A program made the position numbers and the translations under genes. A stretch of DNA of 64,000 nucleotides from Modestobacter sp. VKM Ac-2977. Its GTDB lineage: Bacteria; Actinomycetota; Actinomycetes; Mycobacteriales; Geodermatophilaceae. The stretch's first letter is position 1. Each line of letters opens with the position of its first letter. The stretch covers positions 124,001 through 188,000 of the forward strand of contig NZ_JAPVBQ010000001.1 in NCBI RefSeq assembly GCF_026968045.1, written 5' to 3'. Below are positions 51,258 through 60,044 of this stretch, one piece after another. The notes under the pieces were generated by a model. The model had not been told where the DNA came from, did not search any database, and worked only from the letters and a program-made list of their open reading frames with translations.

Positions 51258-52619
51258 TCAGGACGAGGCGGAGCGCCGCCGGGACGCGGCCAGGGTGAGC
51301 ACCGCGACGACGACCGCCAGCGCCAGCGCAGCCCCGATCGACGGCCGCACGCCCGCGCCCAGGCTGGTGCCCAGCGAGTACGTGCCCGCGCCGAGCAGCG
51401 AACCCATCACCACAGCGGTGGTCTCGGCGAAGGCGACCGCGGTGGCGACCGCGGCCACCCGGTCGGAGGCCAGGTCGTCGAAGGCCTGCGCGGACAACCG
51501 CGGATAGGCCAGCCCCATGCCGAGACCGCCCGCTGCCCAGGCGCCGATGAGCAGGGCCAGCGCGGGCGTGGGGGAGAGCAGTCCGCTCTGGGTGAGGCCG
51601 ACGGCGGCCAGCGCCGGGCAGAGGACGGCGATCCCGAGGGTGGCCGGATCCGGACGGCGTCCCGGGCGCGGTGGTCGTGCACCGGCCACGGACCACGTGG
51701 CCAGCCCGGCCGCGATCGCGACGGCTCCGGCTACCACACTCCGGTCCAGCCCCTCGACGACGGCGAGCGGCACCAGCCCGTCGGCGGTGAAGAAGGCGAC
51801 CACCAGGCCGGTGAAGCAGATCAGCACCCAGGTGCGCGGGCGGTCACCAGCGGTCGCCTGGTCGAACACCCGGATGCTCCCGGCGGCGGCCAGGACCAGG
51901 CCACCGGCCAGCAGTGGGACGCCCCAGCGGCCGCTCCCGCTGGCCAGCGTGGCCAGCACCAGACCGGCGACCACGAGCAGCCCGGTGCCGACGGCGACCG
52001 TGCGGCGTCCGGTGCGCCACGGGATGAGGTCGACGTCCCGGCCCATCAGCGCGCGGGCGACGATGACGACCGCCGCCGGCCAGGCCATCGCCCAGCGCCA
52101 GTCGGTCCAGACGGCGATCGCGGCGTTCAGTGGCGGGCCCGCCAGTGAGGGCAGCAGCCAGACCAGCGAGAACAGCCCCATGACCCGGGGGCGCAGCGCG
52201 TCGTCGAACAGGCCGCCGAGGGCGCTGAGCCCGAACGCGGCCAGCAGTCCGGCGGCCAGCCCGCGGACGGCACTGCCGGCCAGCAGCCAGCCCATCGCCG
52301 GTGCGGTGGCCGAGACGATGACGCCGACGACGTAGAGGAGGGTCGCCACCAGCAGGGTGGTCCGTGGACTGAGCCGGGCGGTCAGCCCGGAGCCGGTGGC
52401 GAGCACCAGCACGGAGACCAGCGTGCCGGCCGCGAGGGTCGCGCCGTAGAGCCGGCTGCCGTCCAGTTCGCGCGCGGCGAGCGGGAGGACGGTGGCGTAG
52501 GCGATCCCCTGCACGGCGGCGGCGAACTCGGCCAGCAGCAGGGCGAACAGCAGCCGCCCGCGGCGACCGGCGAAGACCGCCCGCAGCGAGGTGTCGACCG
52601 GGGCCCCGGTGTCGGTCAT
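51258..52619 (-). CDS. MFS transporter
   Basis: 453 residues, 12-14 helices. Starts LLFALLLAEFAAAVQGIAYATVLP; loop GSGLTARLSPRTTLLVATLL; SAVRGLAAGLLAAFGLSALGGLFD and GLGMGLAYPRLSAQAFDDL are Gly-rich helices typical of efflux MFS proteins. The distinctive SPxTT loop replaces the usual DRxGRR motif A. Substrate unknown. Confidence 0.83.
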   Translation of the reverse strand: MTDTGAPVDTSLRAVFAGRRGRLLFALLLAEFAAAVQGIAYATVLPLAARELDGSRLYGATLAAGTLVSVLVLATGSGLTARLSPRTTLLVATLLYVVGVIVSATAPAMGWLLAGSAVRGLAAGLLAAFGLSALGGLFDDALRPRVMGLFSLVWLLPSLAGPPLNAAIAVWTDWRWAMAWPAAVVIVARALMGRDVDLIPWRTGRRTVAVGTGLLVVAGLVLATLASGSGRWGVPLLAGGLVLAAAGSIRVFDQATAGDRPRTWVLICFTGLVVAFFTADGLVPLAVVEGLDRSVVAGAVAIAAGLATWSVAGARPPRPGRRPDPATLGIAVLCPALAAVGLTQSGLLSPTPALALLIGAWAAGGLGMGLAYPRLSAQAFDDLASDRVAAVATAVAFAETTAVVMGSLLGAGTYSLGTSLGAGVRPSIGAALALAVVVAVLTLAASRRRSASS

Positions 52620-52653
52620 CGGTCACGCGTCCTCGATCGGGGCCCCGGAGCTC

Positions 52654-52699
52654 GTCGCTCCGGCGGGTGCTCGAGTTCGGGAGCACCCGCCGGAGCGAC
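52654..52699 (-). terminator. Perfect 19-bp hairpin after the AGCS gene
   Basis: GTCGCTCCGGCGGGTGCTC, 8-base loop, exact reverse complement. Ends 4 bases from the AGCS stop codon on the minus strand and also upstream of the MFS gene. Exceptionally long and stable. Confidence 0.75.
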
Positions 52700-52702
52700 T
52701 GA

Positions 52703-54298
52703 TCAGCGGTCCTCGACCGAGGGCGGCGGGTTCGGGGTGGTGCCGTCGACGCCCGTGGTGGCGGCGGTGCTGCCGCCCGTCGGGGAGGGCGTGATGCCCC
52801 GCTCGGCGACCGGCAGGAGGGCCCCGTCGGCCAAGCGCTCGCGGTAGCCGAACAGCTCCCGCTTCACCACCCGGCTCAGGATGTAGAGCCCGATGATGTT
52901 GGGCAGCGACATCAGGAAGATCATGCTGTCGGAGAAGCCGATCACCGCGTCGAGGGTCGAGGAGGCCCCGATGACGACGAAGATGCAGAAGATCAGCTTC
53001 CAGGTCCGGTCCACGACCATCGACTCGCCGAACAGGTAGGTCGACGCCTTCAGCCCGTAGTAGCTCCAGGCGAGCATCGTGGAGTAGGCGAACAGGATGA
53101 CCGCGATCGCCAGCACGATCGGGAACCAGCCCGCGACCGTCTCGAAGGCGGCCGAGGTGGTCTCCACCCCCGGGGCGCTGGCCTCGTCAGCCCAGGTGCC
53201 GGTGATCACGATGGCCAGCGCGGTCATCGTGCAGATCACGACGGTGTCGACGAAGGGCTCCAGGACGGCGACGTGCCCCTCGGTCGCCGGCTCGTTCGTC
53301 TTCACCGCGGAGTGGGCGATCGCGGCCGACCCCAACCCGGCCTCGTTGCTGAACGCCGCCCGCCGGAAGCCCTGGATGAGCACGCCGACGACGCCGCCGA
53401 ACCCGGCCTCGGGGCTGAACGCCGTCCGGAGGATCTCCCACAGGGCGCTCGGGATCTCGGTGAAGTTCGAGAACAGGACGGCGAGGCAGGCCAGCACGTA
53501 GAAGACGGCCATGAACGGGACGAGCTTGTCGGTGACCCGGGCGATGCTCCGGATCCCGCCGATGATCACCGCCCCGACCAGGATCGCGAGCACCAGGCCG
53601 AAGACGGCGCCGGCGGCCCCGAACCCGAGCCAGCCGTCCGCGCCGCCGGTCACCGACTGGGCCTGGGCGAAGGCCTGGTTGGCCTGGAACATGTTCCCGC
53701 CACCGACGGCGCCGCCCAGGGTGAAGATGCAGAACAGGACCGCGAGGACCTTGCCCAGCGTGCCCTTGCCCTTCTCCTTCAGTCCCTGGCTCAGGTAGTA
53801 CATGGGGCCACCGGAGACCCGGCCGTCGGGGTAGACCCGCCGGTACTTGACGCCGAGGGTGCACTCGACGCCCTTGGTGCACATGCCGACGAGGCCGGCG
53901 ATGATCATCCAGAACGTCGCCCCCGGTCCGCCGAGGGAGATGGCCACCGCGACCCCGGCGATGTTCCCGAGGCCCACCGTCCCGGAGACGGCCGTCGCCA
54001 GCGCCTGGAAGTGGGTCACCTCACCGGCGTCCTCGGGGTCGTCGTACTTGCCCTTGATCAGCTGGATCGCATGGCCGAAGGCCCGGAACTGGAACCCCTT
54101 CAGGTAGATGGTGAAGAAGATCCCGGCGACGACCAGCCAGACGACGATGAGCGGCAGCTCGACGCCCTCGTCGATGAAGTCCAGCGGGACGGCGGCGAAG
54201 ACGATGCCGGTGATGAAGTCCGAGATCGGCGCGAAGACGTCGTTGACCTGCTCGTCGAACGTGGCGGCCTGGACGTCGGAGAGAGCGAGCTGGGTCAT
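52703..54298 (-). CDS. Alanine/glycine:cation symporter (AGCS family)
   Basis: 531 residues, about 11 helices. The AGCS signature is visible as SGTVGLGNIAGVAVAISLGGPGATFWM, with GMCTKGVECTLGVKYR, GGPMYYLSQGL and NEAGLGSAAIAHSAVKTNEP further on. Takes up alanine or glycine with Na+ or H+. ATG 54298 is preferred over GTG 54301; both overlap the universal stress protein stop. The C-terminal 40 residues are Pro/Thr-rich and variable. Confidence 0.93.
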   Translation of the reverse strand: MTQLALSDVQAATFDEQVNDVFAPISDFITGIVFAAVPLDFIDEGVELPLIVVWLVVAGIFFTIYLKGFQFRAFGHAIQLIKGKYDDPEDAGEVTHFQALATAVSGTVGLGNIAGVAVAISLGGPGATFWMIIAGLVGMCTKGVECTLGVKYRRVYPDGRVSGGPMYYLSQGLKEKGKGTLGKVLAVLFCIFTLGGAVGGGNMFQANQAFAQAQSVTGGADGWLGFGAAGAVFGLVLAILVGAVIIGGIRSIARVTDKLVPFMAVFYVLACLAVLFSNFTEIPSALWEILRTAFSPEAGFGGVVGVLIQGFRRAAFSNEAGLGSAAIAHSAVKTNEPATEGHVAVLEPFVDTVVICTMTALAIVITGTWADEASAPGVETTSAAFETVAGWFPIVLAIAVILFAYSTMLAWSYYGLKASTYLFGESMVVDRTWKLIFCIFVVIGASSTLDAVIGFSDSMIFLMSLPNIIGLYILSRVVKRELFGYRERLADGALLPVAERGITPSPTGGSTAATTGVDGTTPNPPPSVEDR

Positions 54299-54735
54299 CA
54301 CGGCACCACCAGGACGGGGACGGGGGAGAGCTGGATGAGGCTGCTCGGGGTGGACCCGAACAGCAGCGTGCGGACCCGGCTCTGCCCGATCCGACCGACG
54401 GTGATCCAGGCTGCGTCGTGCTCCCGGGCCAGGGAGACCAGCGTCTCGGCGGGGTGCCCGTGCCGGACGACGCCGTCGATCTGCAGGTCACCGGCGGCGG
54501 ACAGCCGCGCGAGCGCCGGGTCGAGGACCCGCTCGCGGGCCGACTTCGCCTCGCGTTCCTTGTCGATCGTGCGGCGCTCGTTCTCCTCCGCCGTGGAGAA
54601 CGAGTAGGGCGACCAGGGGACGACGCAGGCCAGGACCAGGCGCAGGTCGTGTCTCCGCGCTGCGTCGGCCGCAGCATCGGCTGCACGTCCGCTCGCCTCG
54701 CTCCCGTCGAGCCCCACGATGATCGATGCGGACAT
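54298..54735 (-). CDS. Universal stress protein (UspA family)
   Basis: 145 residues. ASIIVGLDGSEASGRAADAA at the N-terminus, VGRIGQSRVRTLLFGSTPSSL contains the ATP-binding G-x2-G-x9-G(S/T) region in slightly altered form. Binds ATP in many relatives. Its stop overlaps the symporter start, so the two are translationally coupled, which suggests USP regulation of amino-acid uptake. ATG start lies 145 bases from the ECF operon's end. Confidence 0.87.
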   Translation of the reverse strand: MSASIIVGLDGSEASGRAADAAADAARRHDLRLVLACVVPWSPYSFSTAEENERRTIDKEREAKSARERVLDPALARLSAAGDLQIDGVVRHGHPAETLVSLAREHDAAWITVGRIGQSRVRTLLFGSTPSSLIQLSPVPVLVVP

Positions 54736-54862
54736 TGGGTGACCCCCTGCCGTCGCGGACGTTGCCGGAAAGCTAGTGGCCCCGCGGGCGTCTGGCCATC
54801 CCAAGCGGCGGATCCTGCCGATCAGGTCACCGTCTGGCTCCGGCCGGTGCCTCCTCGTGTCC

Positions 54863-54879
54863 CCGGACAGTGTGTCCGG
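54863..54879 (-). terminator. Hairpin at the end of the ECF operon
   Basis: CCGGACA, loop GTG, TGTCCGG, one base past the EcfT stop codon on the minus strand. Confidence 0.65.
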
Positions 54880-54880
54880 A

Positions 54881-55642
54881 TCAGGTCAGCAGCTCCGACA
54901 GCGGTCCCCAGCGGGCCAGGCCCGCAGCGACCAGGACACCGATGGCGACGGCGAGCAGGACGACGTCGGCGGCACTCGGGCGGCCGAGCTGTGGGTCGCT
55001 GGCGAAGCCGCGCATCCGCATGGTCGCCATCAGTGTGGGGCCGCGCCGCACGACGGCGAACAGCACCGGCAGGGAGACCTGCAGGGCATCGCGGACGAAC
55101 TGCACCGGGTGCCGCACCTCCAGCCGGATGCCACGCAGCCGCAGGTGGTCGCTGGTCTGGATCGCTTCGGTGAGCGTCGTGTACAGCAGCCGGTAGGACA
55201 GCCCCACGGCGAAGGCGGCCTGGGCGGGCAGCCCGATTCCGCGCAGCCCCCGGGCGGTGTCGTCGGGGTCGATCGCGGAGAACAGGCTGACGCTGACCAG
55301 GATCGTGGCGGTCCAGGCCAGGATGAGCCGCAGCTCGGCGCCGGCCGCGTCGACCAGCCCGCCCCAGTCCCCGGCGGTCACCGAGCTCCAGCCGCCGATG
55401 AGGATGAGCGCGACGAACGTGGGGATGTGGATGGCCCACAGCACCAGGAGCCAGCGCCACGGGGTGTGCGCGAGCACCGCGGTCAGCAGCCCGGCGACCA
55501 CCGGCACGAGCATCCACTGCGGGTTCGGCGCGACGAAGACGAAGACGAACAGCAGGACCAGCAGGAGCATCTTCACCCGCGGGTCCCGCCGGTCGACGAC
55601 CGTGTCGCGGTTGACGTAGAGCACGGGCACCTGTGCGGCCAT
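54881..55642 (-). CDS. ECF transporter transmembrane subunit EcfT
   Basis: 253 residues. Five or six helices, beginning MLLLVLLFVFVFVAPNPQWM, with GIGLPAQAAFAVGLSYRLLYT and the coupling-helix motifs RLRGIRLEVRH and MRMRGFASDPQLGR, the latter an Ala/Met-Arg-Gly motif pair of EcfT. ATG overlaps the ATPase stop by one base. Confidence 0.88.
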   Translation of the reverse strand: MAAQVPVLYVNRDTVVDRRDPRVKMLLLVLLFVFVFVAPNPQWMLVPVVAGLLTAVLAHTPWRWLLVLWAIHIPTFVALILIGGWSSVTAGDWGGLVDAAGAELRLILAWTATILVSVSLFSAIDPDDTARGLRGIGLPAQAAFAVGLSYRLLYTTLTEAIQTSDHLRLRGIRLEVRHPVQFVRDALQVSLPVLFAVVRRGPTLMATMRMRGFASDPQLGRPSAADVVLLAVAIGVLVAAGLARWGPLSELLT

Positions 55643-57390
55643 CAGGAGTCCCTCCCCAGGACGGCGGACGCGGGGACGCTGCCGTTCGGCGGGCCACCAT
55701 CCGCTCGCGCGGCGGAGAACGCGGCGACCAGGTCGTCGAGCGTGTACGCCTCCAGCCCCACCGACCGGGCCAGCACGCCGACCTGCGGCAGCTCCAGGCG
55801 GCGCAGGGTCAGCTGTTCGTGGTGGCGGGTGCCGAACACCTCCCGGACCGGCCCCTGGAGCGCGACCGCCCCGTGGTCGAGGACGGTGACGGTGTCGGCC
55901 ACCTCGGCGACGGAGTCCACGTCGTGCTCGGTGAGCAGCACGGCGGTGCCGCGGCGGCGAAGCTCCCGGACCGTCGCGACCAGCCGGTGCCGGGCCTCCG
56001 GTCCGAGTCCGGAGAACGGTGCGTCGAGGACGACGACGGCGGGCTCGACGACGAGCGCGGCGGCGAGCGCCACCAGCCGCCGGTGCGCGCTGGGCAGCAG
56101 GATCGGGTCGGCGTCGAGCAGGTCGGCGGGCAGGCCGACCAGCTTGCGGGCGATCTCCACCCGGGCGTCCAGCTCCCCGGTCCGCTTGCGCCGGCGCAGC
56201 GAGAGGGCGATCTCGTCCCGCACCCGGCGGCGGGAGAGGGTCTGGGCGGCACCCTGGGGCAGGGTGGCCACCCGCAGCGCCAGGTCGGCCGGGTGCACCT
56301 CGCGGGTGTCCTGGTCGTCGACCACCACGGTGCCGGCGACCGGGCGCAGCAGCCCGGCCAGCAGCCGGACCAGCGTGCTCTTGCCGGCACCGGTCGGGCC
56401 CATGACCGCGTGCACCTCTCCCGGTCGCACCTGGAGGCTGATCCCCCGGAGGGCCGGCGAGCGGTCCGGGTAGGCGAAGTCGACGTCCTGCACCTGGATC
56501 CGTGCCGGCTCCCCGGCCCACGGTGGCGTCGGCGGCGCGGCGCCGCGGTCCGGCGACGGCGGGACACGGGGCACCCGGGTCCGGCGCAGCACGTCGATGA
56601 AGTCCTCCGTGGTGAGCGGCCTCTCCGCGAGGTCCAGGCGGCGGGCGGCCCGCAGCGCGAGCGGTGCGTCCAGGTCCGCGAGGGCCAGGACGTCGTCGTC
56701 GGCCAGCAGTTCGGCGAGCGGGCCGTCGGCCGCCACGGCGCCGTCGACCAGCACGATCAGCCGGGCGGCCAGGTCGATCAGCACGCCGGCGTCCTGCTCG
56801 ACGAGGACGACGGTGCGCCGGCCGGACTCCTCCCGGACCACCCGCAGCAACTCCGCGCGGTGGGTGGGGTCCAGGTGGCCCATCACGGTGTCCAGGACCA
56901 GTACCTCCGGGCGGGTGGCGAGCGTGGCGGCCAGTGCGAGGAGGACCTGCTGGCCCTCGGAGAGCTCCCAGACCCAGCGCTGGGCGACCTCCTCGCCGGG
57001 CAGGCCGACCCGGTCCAGCAGCCGGCGGGCCTCGGCCTCGGCGTCGGCGGGGGTGAGGCCGCGGGTGCGCAGCGGATCGGCCACCTCCGACAGCACCCGG
57101 AGCTGGGTGAGCTGGCCACCCGGGTCCTCGAAGACGATTCCGGCCGGCGCGCCGCCGGCCTCCTCGCTGTCGCCGTCCTCGCCGTCGACGTGGACCTCGC
57201 CGGTCAGTCGGCCACCGGTGACCCCGGGCACCAGGCCGGCCAGGGCCAGGCACAGCGTGGTCTTGCCGGCACCGGGTGGGCCGACGAGCCCGACCACCTC
57301 GCCGTGGGCGATGTGCAGCGAGACCCCGTCGAGCGCGGGCAGGTCGCTGGCCGGGTAGTGGAAGGTGAGGTCCTGGACGCGGATGCTCAT
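55642..57390 (-). CDS. ECF transporter double ATPase (EcfA-EcfA' fusion) with altered catalytic sites
   Basis: 582 residues, two ABC domains joined by a Pro-rich linker (about 275-310). Domain 1: Walker A GPPGAGKTT, signature LSEGQ, Walker B VLVLDTVMGHLD, and LVEQD at the H-switch. Domain 2: Walker A GPTGAGKST, signature region LPSAHRRLV, Walker B VVLDAPFSGLG, H-switch LTEHD. The catalytic Glu after Walker B is Thr in one half and Ala in the other, and the second signature is degenerate. CbiO in this window keeps [12 protein letters not shown] chosen; start overlaps the S-component stop. Confidence 0.88.
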   Translation of the reverse strand: MSIRVQDLTFHYPASDLPALDGVSLHIAHGEVVGLVGPPGAGKTTLCLALAGLVPGVTGGRLTGEVHVDGEDGDSEEAGGAPAGIVFEDPGGQLTQLRVLSEVADPLRTRGLTPADAEAEARRLLDRVGLPGEEVAQRWVWELSEGQQVLLALAATLATRPEVLVLDTVMGHLDPTHRAELLRVVREESGRRTVVLVEQDAGVLIDLAARLIVLVDGAVAADGPLAELLADDDVLALADLDAPLALRAARRLDLAERPLTTEDFIDVLRRTRVPRVPPSPDRGAAPPTPPWAGEPARIQVQDVDFAYPDRSPALRGISLQVRPGEVHAVMGPTGAGKSTLVRLLAGLLRPVAGTVVVDDQDTREVHPADLALRVATLPQGAAQTLSRRRVRDEIALSLRRRKRTGELDARVEIARKLVGLPADLLDADPILLPSAHRRLVALAAALVVEPAVVVLDAPFSGLGPEARHRLVATVRELRRRGTAVLLTEHDVDSVAEVADTVTVLDHGAVALQGPVREVFGTRHHEQLTLRRLELPQVGVLARSVGLEAYTLDDLVAAFSAARADGGPPNGSVPASAVLGRDS

Positions 57391-58004
57391 CGGGTCGTCT
57401 CCTCCATCGGCTCCAGCCGGGCCCGGGGGACCTGGGGCACCAGGTCGGCGTGCCGGGCCAGGCCGCGCGGTTCGAAGCCCAGGTAGCGGTCGATCCGTCC
57501 GTACAGCAGCGGCACCAGGCCCAGCAGCGGGAAGACGCCGAGCAGCAGGCCGTCGGCCAGGGTGTTCCCGATGGCGCTGTAGACCGCGATGCTCAGCAGC
57601 TCGGAGTCGAACAGCACCAGCGACGAGGCCTCGATCACCGCGTGCAGCGCGCCGGCCACCAGGGCCGCGACGGTCAGCCGGACCTTGCTCAGCGGCCGGT
57701 CGCCGACCAGGTAGCCCGCCGCGACGAAGGCGACGACGTAGCCGAAGGCGCCGATGACGTCGTCGATCTCGTAGCCCTCGAGCATGTCGCGCAGGAACTC
57801 CCCGCCCATCGCGCCGATCGCCACCGCGAACACCGGCCGGCCCAGCGGCACGAGCGCGGCCAGGGCCACCGGGATGAAGAACGGTTTGGCGTCGATGTCG
57901 ACCGGGATCTCCGGCACCGCTTCGAGCAGGGTCAGGGCCAGGAAGAAGGTCGTCGCGCAGAGCACTGCGACGATCGTCATCCGGGAGGAGTCCACGGGGT
58001 CCAC
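57387..58004 (-). CDS. ECF transporter substrate-binding (S) component
   Basis: 205 residues, about six helices: TIVAVLCATTFFLALTLLEA, PFFIPVALAALVPLGRPVF, VIGAFGYVVAFVAAGYLVG and others, with a soluble C-terminus. It heads the operon S - AA' - T. Substrate is not evident from motifs; no riboswitch precedes it. GTG 58004 has GAGGTGG 7 bases upstream; ATG 57980 lacks a site. Confidence 0.78.
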   Translation of the reverse strand: MDPVDSSRMTIVAVLCATTFFLALTLLEAVPEIPVDIDAKPFFIPVALAALVPLGRPVFAVAIGAMGGEFLRDMLEGYEIDDVIGAFGYVVAFVAAGYLVGDRPLSKVRLTVAALVAGALHAVIEASSLVLFDSELLSIAVYSAIGNTLADGLLLGVFPLLGLVPLLYGRIDRYLGFEPRGLARHADLVPQVPRARLEPMEETTR

Positions 58005-58232
58005 CGGTCACCACCTCGAGGTCGGTTGGGTGCCGTTCCAGGGTCCGGCGGGCCGGGTGAACGGCGCAGGCATCGCGGGTGACGCCTCCGCGAACAGGCC
58101 CGAGCCGCGCTCGGTGACCGCCCCGCCCGCGCCCGACCTACGATGGTCGCGCCGTGGGGGACCGGCGCCGTCGAGGCTCGTCTCCTGTCCCGCGGGCGGA
58201 TCCGCCGCCCCGGCCACTGGTCAGGAGACCCC

Positions 58233-58727
58233 GTGCCCCGTCGCTCGCCCACCGGTGCTCTGCTCGCGTTCGTCGTCGCCGGCTCGCTGGTGGCCTGTGG
58301 CGGCGGAGACGAGGAGGAAGGCACCGGCCTCGCGGCCGAGATCACCAGTGACCTGAGCGAGGCGCCGGACGTGCCGGCCTCCGACGAGCCCGCCCCGGAG
58401 GAGCTCGTCGTCGGCGACGTGGTGGTCGGGGACGGCGAGGAGGCCGTCGAGGGGGCGACCGCGCAGGTCAAGTACGTCGGTGCCTTCTACGAGACCGGCG
58501 AGGAGTTCGACGCCTCCTGGGACCGGGGCGAGGACGAGACCCTGCCGGTGCCCCTCGGCGCCGGCCGGGTGATCCCCGGCTTCGAGCAGGGGATCGAGGG
58601 GATGCAGGTCGGCGGCCGGCGGGTCATCACCATCCCCAGCGACCTCGCCTACGCCGACCAGCCCCCGGCGGGCATCCCCGTCGACGCGGACCTGGTGTTC
58701 GTCGTCGACCTCGTCTCGGTCGACTGA
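58233..58727 (+). CDS. FKBP-type peptidyl-prolyl isomerase lipoprotein
   Basis: 164 residues from GTG 58233, with AGGAG 5 bases upstream. Signal peptide ends in lipobox SLVACG. The FKBP domain (about 70-160) shows ATAQVKYVGAFYETGEEFDASWDRG, then VIPGFEQGIEGMQVGGRRVITIPSDLAYAD. These are the conserved core residues of FKBP rotamases. Exported folding helper for secreted proteins. TACGAT at 58139-58144 is a possible -10. Confidence 0.87.
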   Translation: MPRRSPTGALLAFVVAGSLVACGGGDEEEGTGLAAEITSDLSEAPDVPASDEPAPEELVVGDVVVGDGEEAVEGATAQVKYVGAFYETGEEFDASWDRGEDETLPVPLGAGRVIPGFEQGIEGMQVGGRRVITIPSDLAYADQPPAGIPVDADLVFVVDLVSVD

Positions 58728-58738
58728 CCCTGGGAACA

Positions 58739-59164
58739 GTGGCCGCCGGGCCCCACCACCCTCCCGGCCCGGGACGGTGGTGGGCCCGCGGCCTGCTCGC
58801 CGGCTACCTGGCCGTCGGCGCCTTCGTGACGCTGCGGCCCACCCCGATGGGCCGGTTCTCCGGCCCGATCACGAGGGCGGTGCGGGAGGTCACCGACCTC
58901 CCCTGGTCGGTGGCCTCCCCGCTGGTGGAGCGCGGCGGGAACGTGCTGCTGTTCGTCCCGCTCGCGCTGCTGCTGTGCTGGTCGCTGCCCCGCTGGCCCC
59001 GGTGGGCGGTCTGGCTGGCGTGCGTGGCCGGCTCGGCCGCCGTCGAGCTCAGCCAGGCGCTGTTCCTCCCGGCGCGCTACCCCTCCCTGGTCGACATCGG
59101 CACGAACAGCACCGGCGCCGCGATCGGCGTCGGGCTGCACTGGCTGATCACCCGCCGCCGCTGA
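58739..59164 (+). CDS. VanZ-family membrane protein
   Basis: 141 residues, four helices. NVLLFVPLALLLCWSLPRW and AVELSQALFLPARYPSLVDIGTNSTGAAIG (the E-x-S-Q ... R ... D-I-x-x-N motif) define VanZ-like proteins. VanZ gives low-level teicoplanin resistance in enterococci, but most chromosomal homologues have unknown roles. GTG start, 11 bases after the FKBP stop. Confidence 0.82.
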   Translation: MAAGPHHPPGPGRWWARGLLAGYLAVGAFVTLRPTPMGRFSGPITRAVREVTDLPWSVASPLVERGGNVLLFVPLALLLCWSLPRWPRWAVWLACVAGSAAVELSQALFLPARYPSLVDIGTNSTGAAIGVGLHWLITRRR

Positions 59165-59228
59165 CCGGTGGGTCGGCAGCACCACGCCAGCTGCCTCACC
59201 GAGCGCGCCCGCTGCACGGTGCCGTCGG

Positions 59229-59475
59229 CTAGCGGTACCACTCGGGGAGCCGGGTGCGCTGGTCCACCCGCAGGGTGACCAGTTGTAGAGCGTGCCGGCG
59301 ATGTCTCCCTCGACGTCCACCGCCAACGGGACGAACCGCCGGCGTCGGCTCAGCCGGGGCGGGACCTCCGGCACGCCGTGCTCGATGAGCGCGATGCTCT
59401 CCGCGAGTGTCGCTCGATCCGCGGATCACCGGCAGCCACCTGCGGCGGCGACGCGAGCACGGCCTCGACCGTCAC
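59229..59475 (-). pseudogene. Broken small gene after the acetyltransferase, two 1-nt frameshifts
   Basis: Begins at GTG 59475 overlapping the acetyltransferase stop (GTGA). Frame 1 encodes VTVEAVLASPPQVAAGDPRIE, frame 2 TLAESIALIEHGVPEVPP... through DVEGDIAGTLYN, frame 3 LVTLRVDQRTRLPEWYR then TAG. Two single-base losses, near 59413 and 59283, would restore one frame of 82 residues. Whether this is decay or sequence error cannot be told here. Product unrecognised. Confidence 0.55.
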
Positions 59476-60044
59476 GCGGCCAGCATCGCCTCGAGGACCT
59501 CCCGGCGAAGGAACGCCAGCCGCGCGCGCTTGGTCGGCAGCTCCACCTCGGGACCGAGCTCGAAGCCCGTCCGGCGCAGCCGCTCCAGGGCGCCGTCGTT
59601 CGCGGCGTCGGGCTCGACGACGACGCGCCGCACGGTCGGGTCGGCGAGCGCGACCGCACCGAGCGCGGCGGCGAGCCGGAGGGTGAACCCCCGCTCCGGG
59701 GACTCCGCGGGGGCCAGCAGCACGTGGATCCCGAGGTCGCCGGGTTCGACGGCGTACACCTCGCTCACCGGGTCGGCGGCCGGCTGGTAGGTCTGCAGCA
59801 GCCCGACGGGGCGGCCCTCGACCGACACCAGCCAGGCGTGGTGGGTGTCCAGCGAGTCGACGTAGGCGTAGATCTCGCGCACCTGCTCCTCGGTGTGGTC
59901 GGTCATCCCCCAGAACCGGGCCCGCTCCTGCCGCACCCAGGAGTGCACGAGCGGGGCGTCGCGGTCGGGGTCGAGCCGGCGCACCTCGAGGGTGCGGCCG
60001 TCCCCGAAGGGGTGGGTGCCCTCGGCGAGGCGGGCATCGGTCAC
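59472..60044 (-). CDS. Siderophore-type GNAT acetyltransferase (AlcB/IucB-like)
   Basis: 190 residues. RRLDPDRDAPLVHSWVRQERARFWGM is the N-terminal motif of siderophore acyltransferases, followed by LLQTYQPAADPVSEVYAVEPGD and GIHVLLAP and RVVVEPDAANDGALERLRRTGFE. These acylate hydroxylamines such as N-hydroxy-cadaverine or N-hydroxylysine to make hydroxamates. GTG start overlaps the acylase stop (GTGA). Confidence 0.85.
   Translation of the reverse strand: MTDARLAEGTHPFGDGRTLEVRRLDPDRDAPLVHSWVRQERARFWGMTDHTEEQVREIYAYVDSLDTHHAWLVSVEGRPVGLLQTYQPAADPVSEVYAVEPGDLGIHVLLAPAESPERGFTLRLAAALGAVALADPTVRRVVVEPDAANDGALERLRRTGFELGPEVELPTKRARLAFLRREVLEAMLAA

Noticed and set aside
58213-58219. GCCACTG resembling a cobalamin B12 box upstream of the FKBP gene
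   Set aside because: None of the other conserved cobalamin-element segments or closing stem is present.
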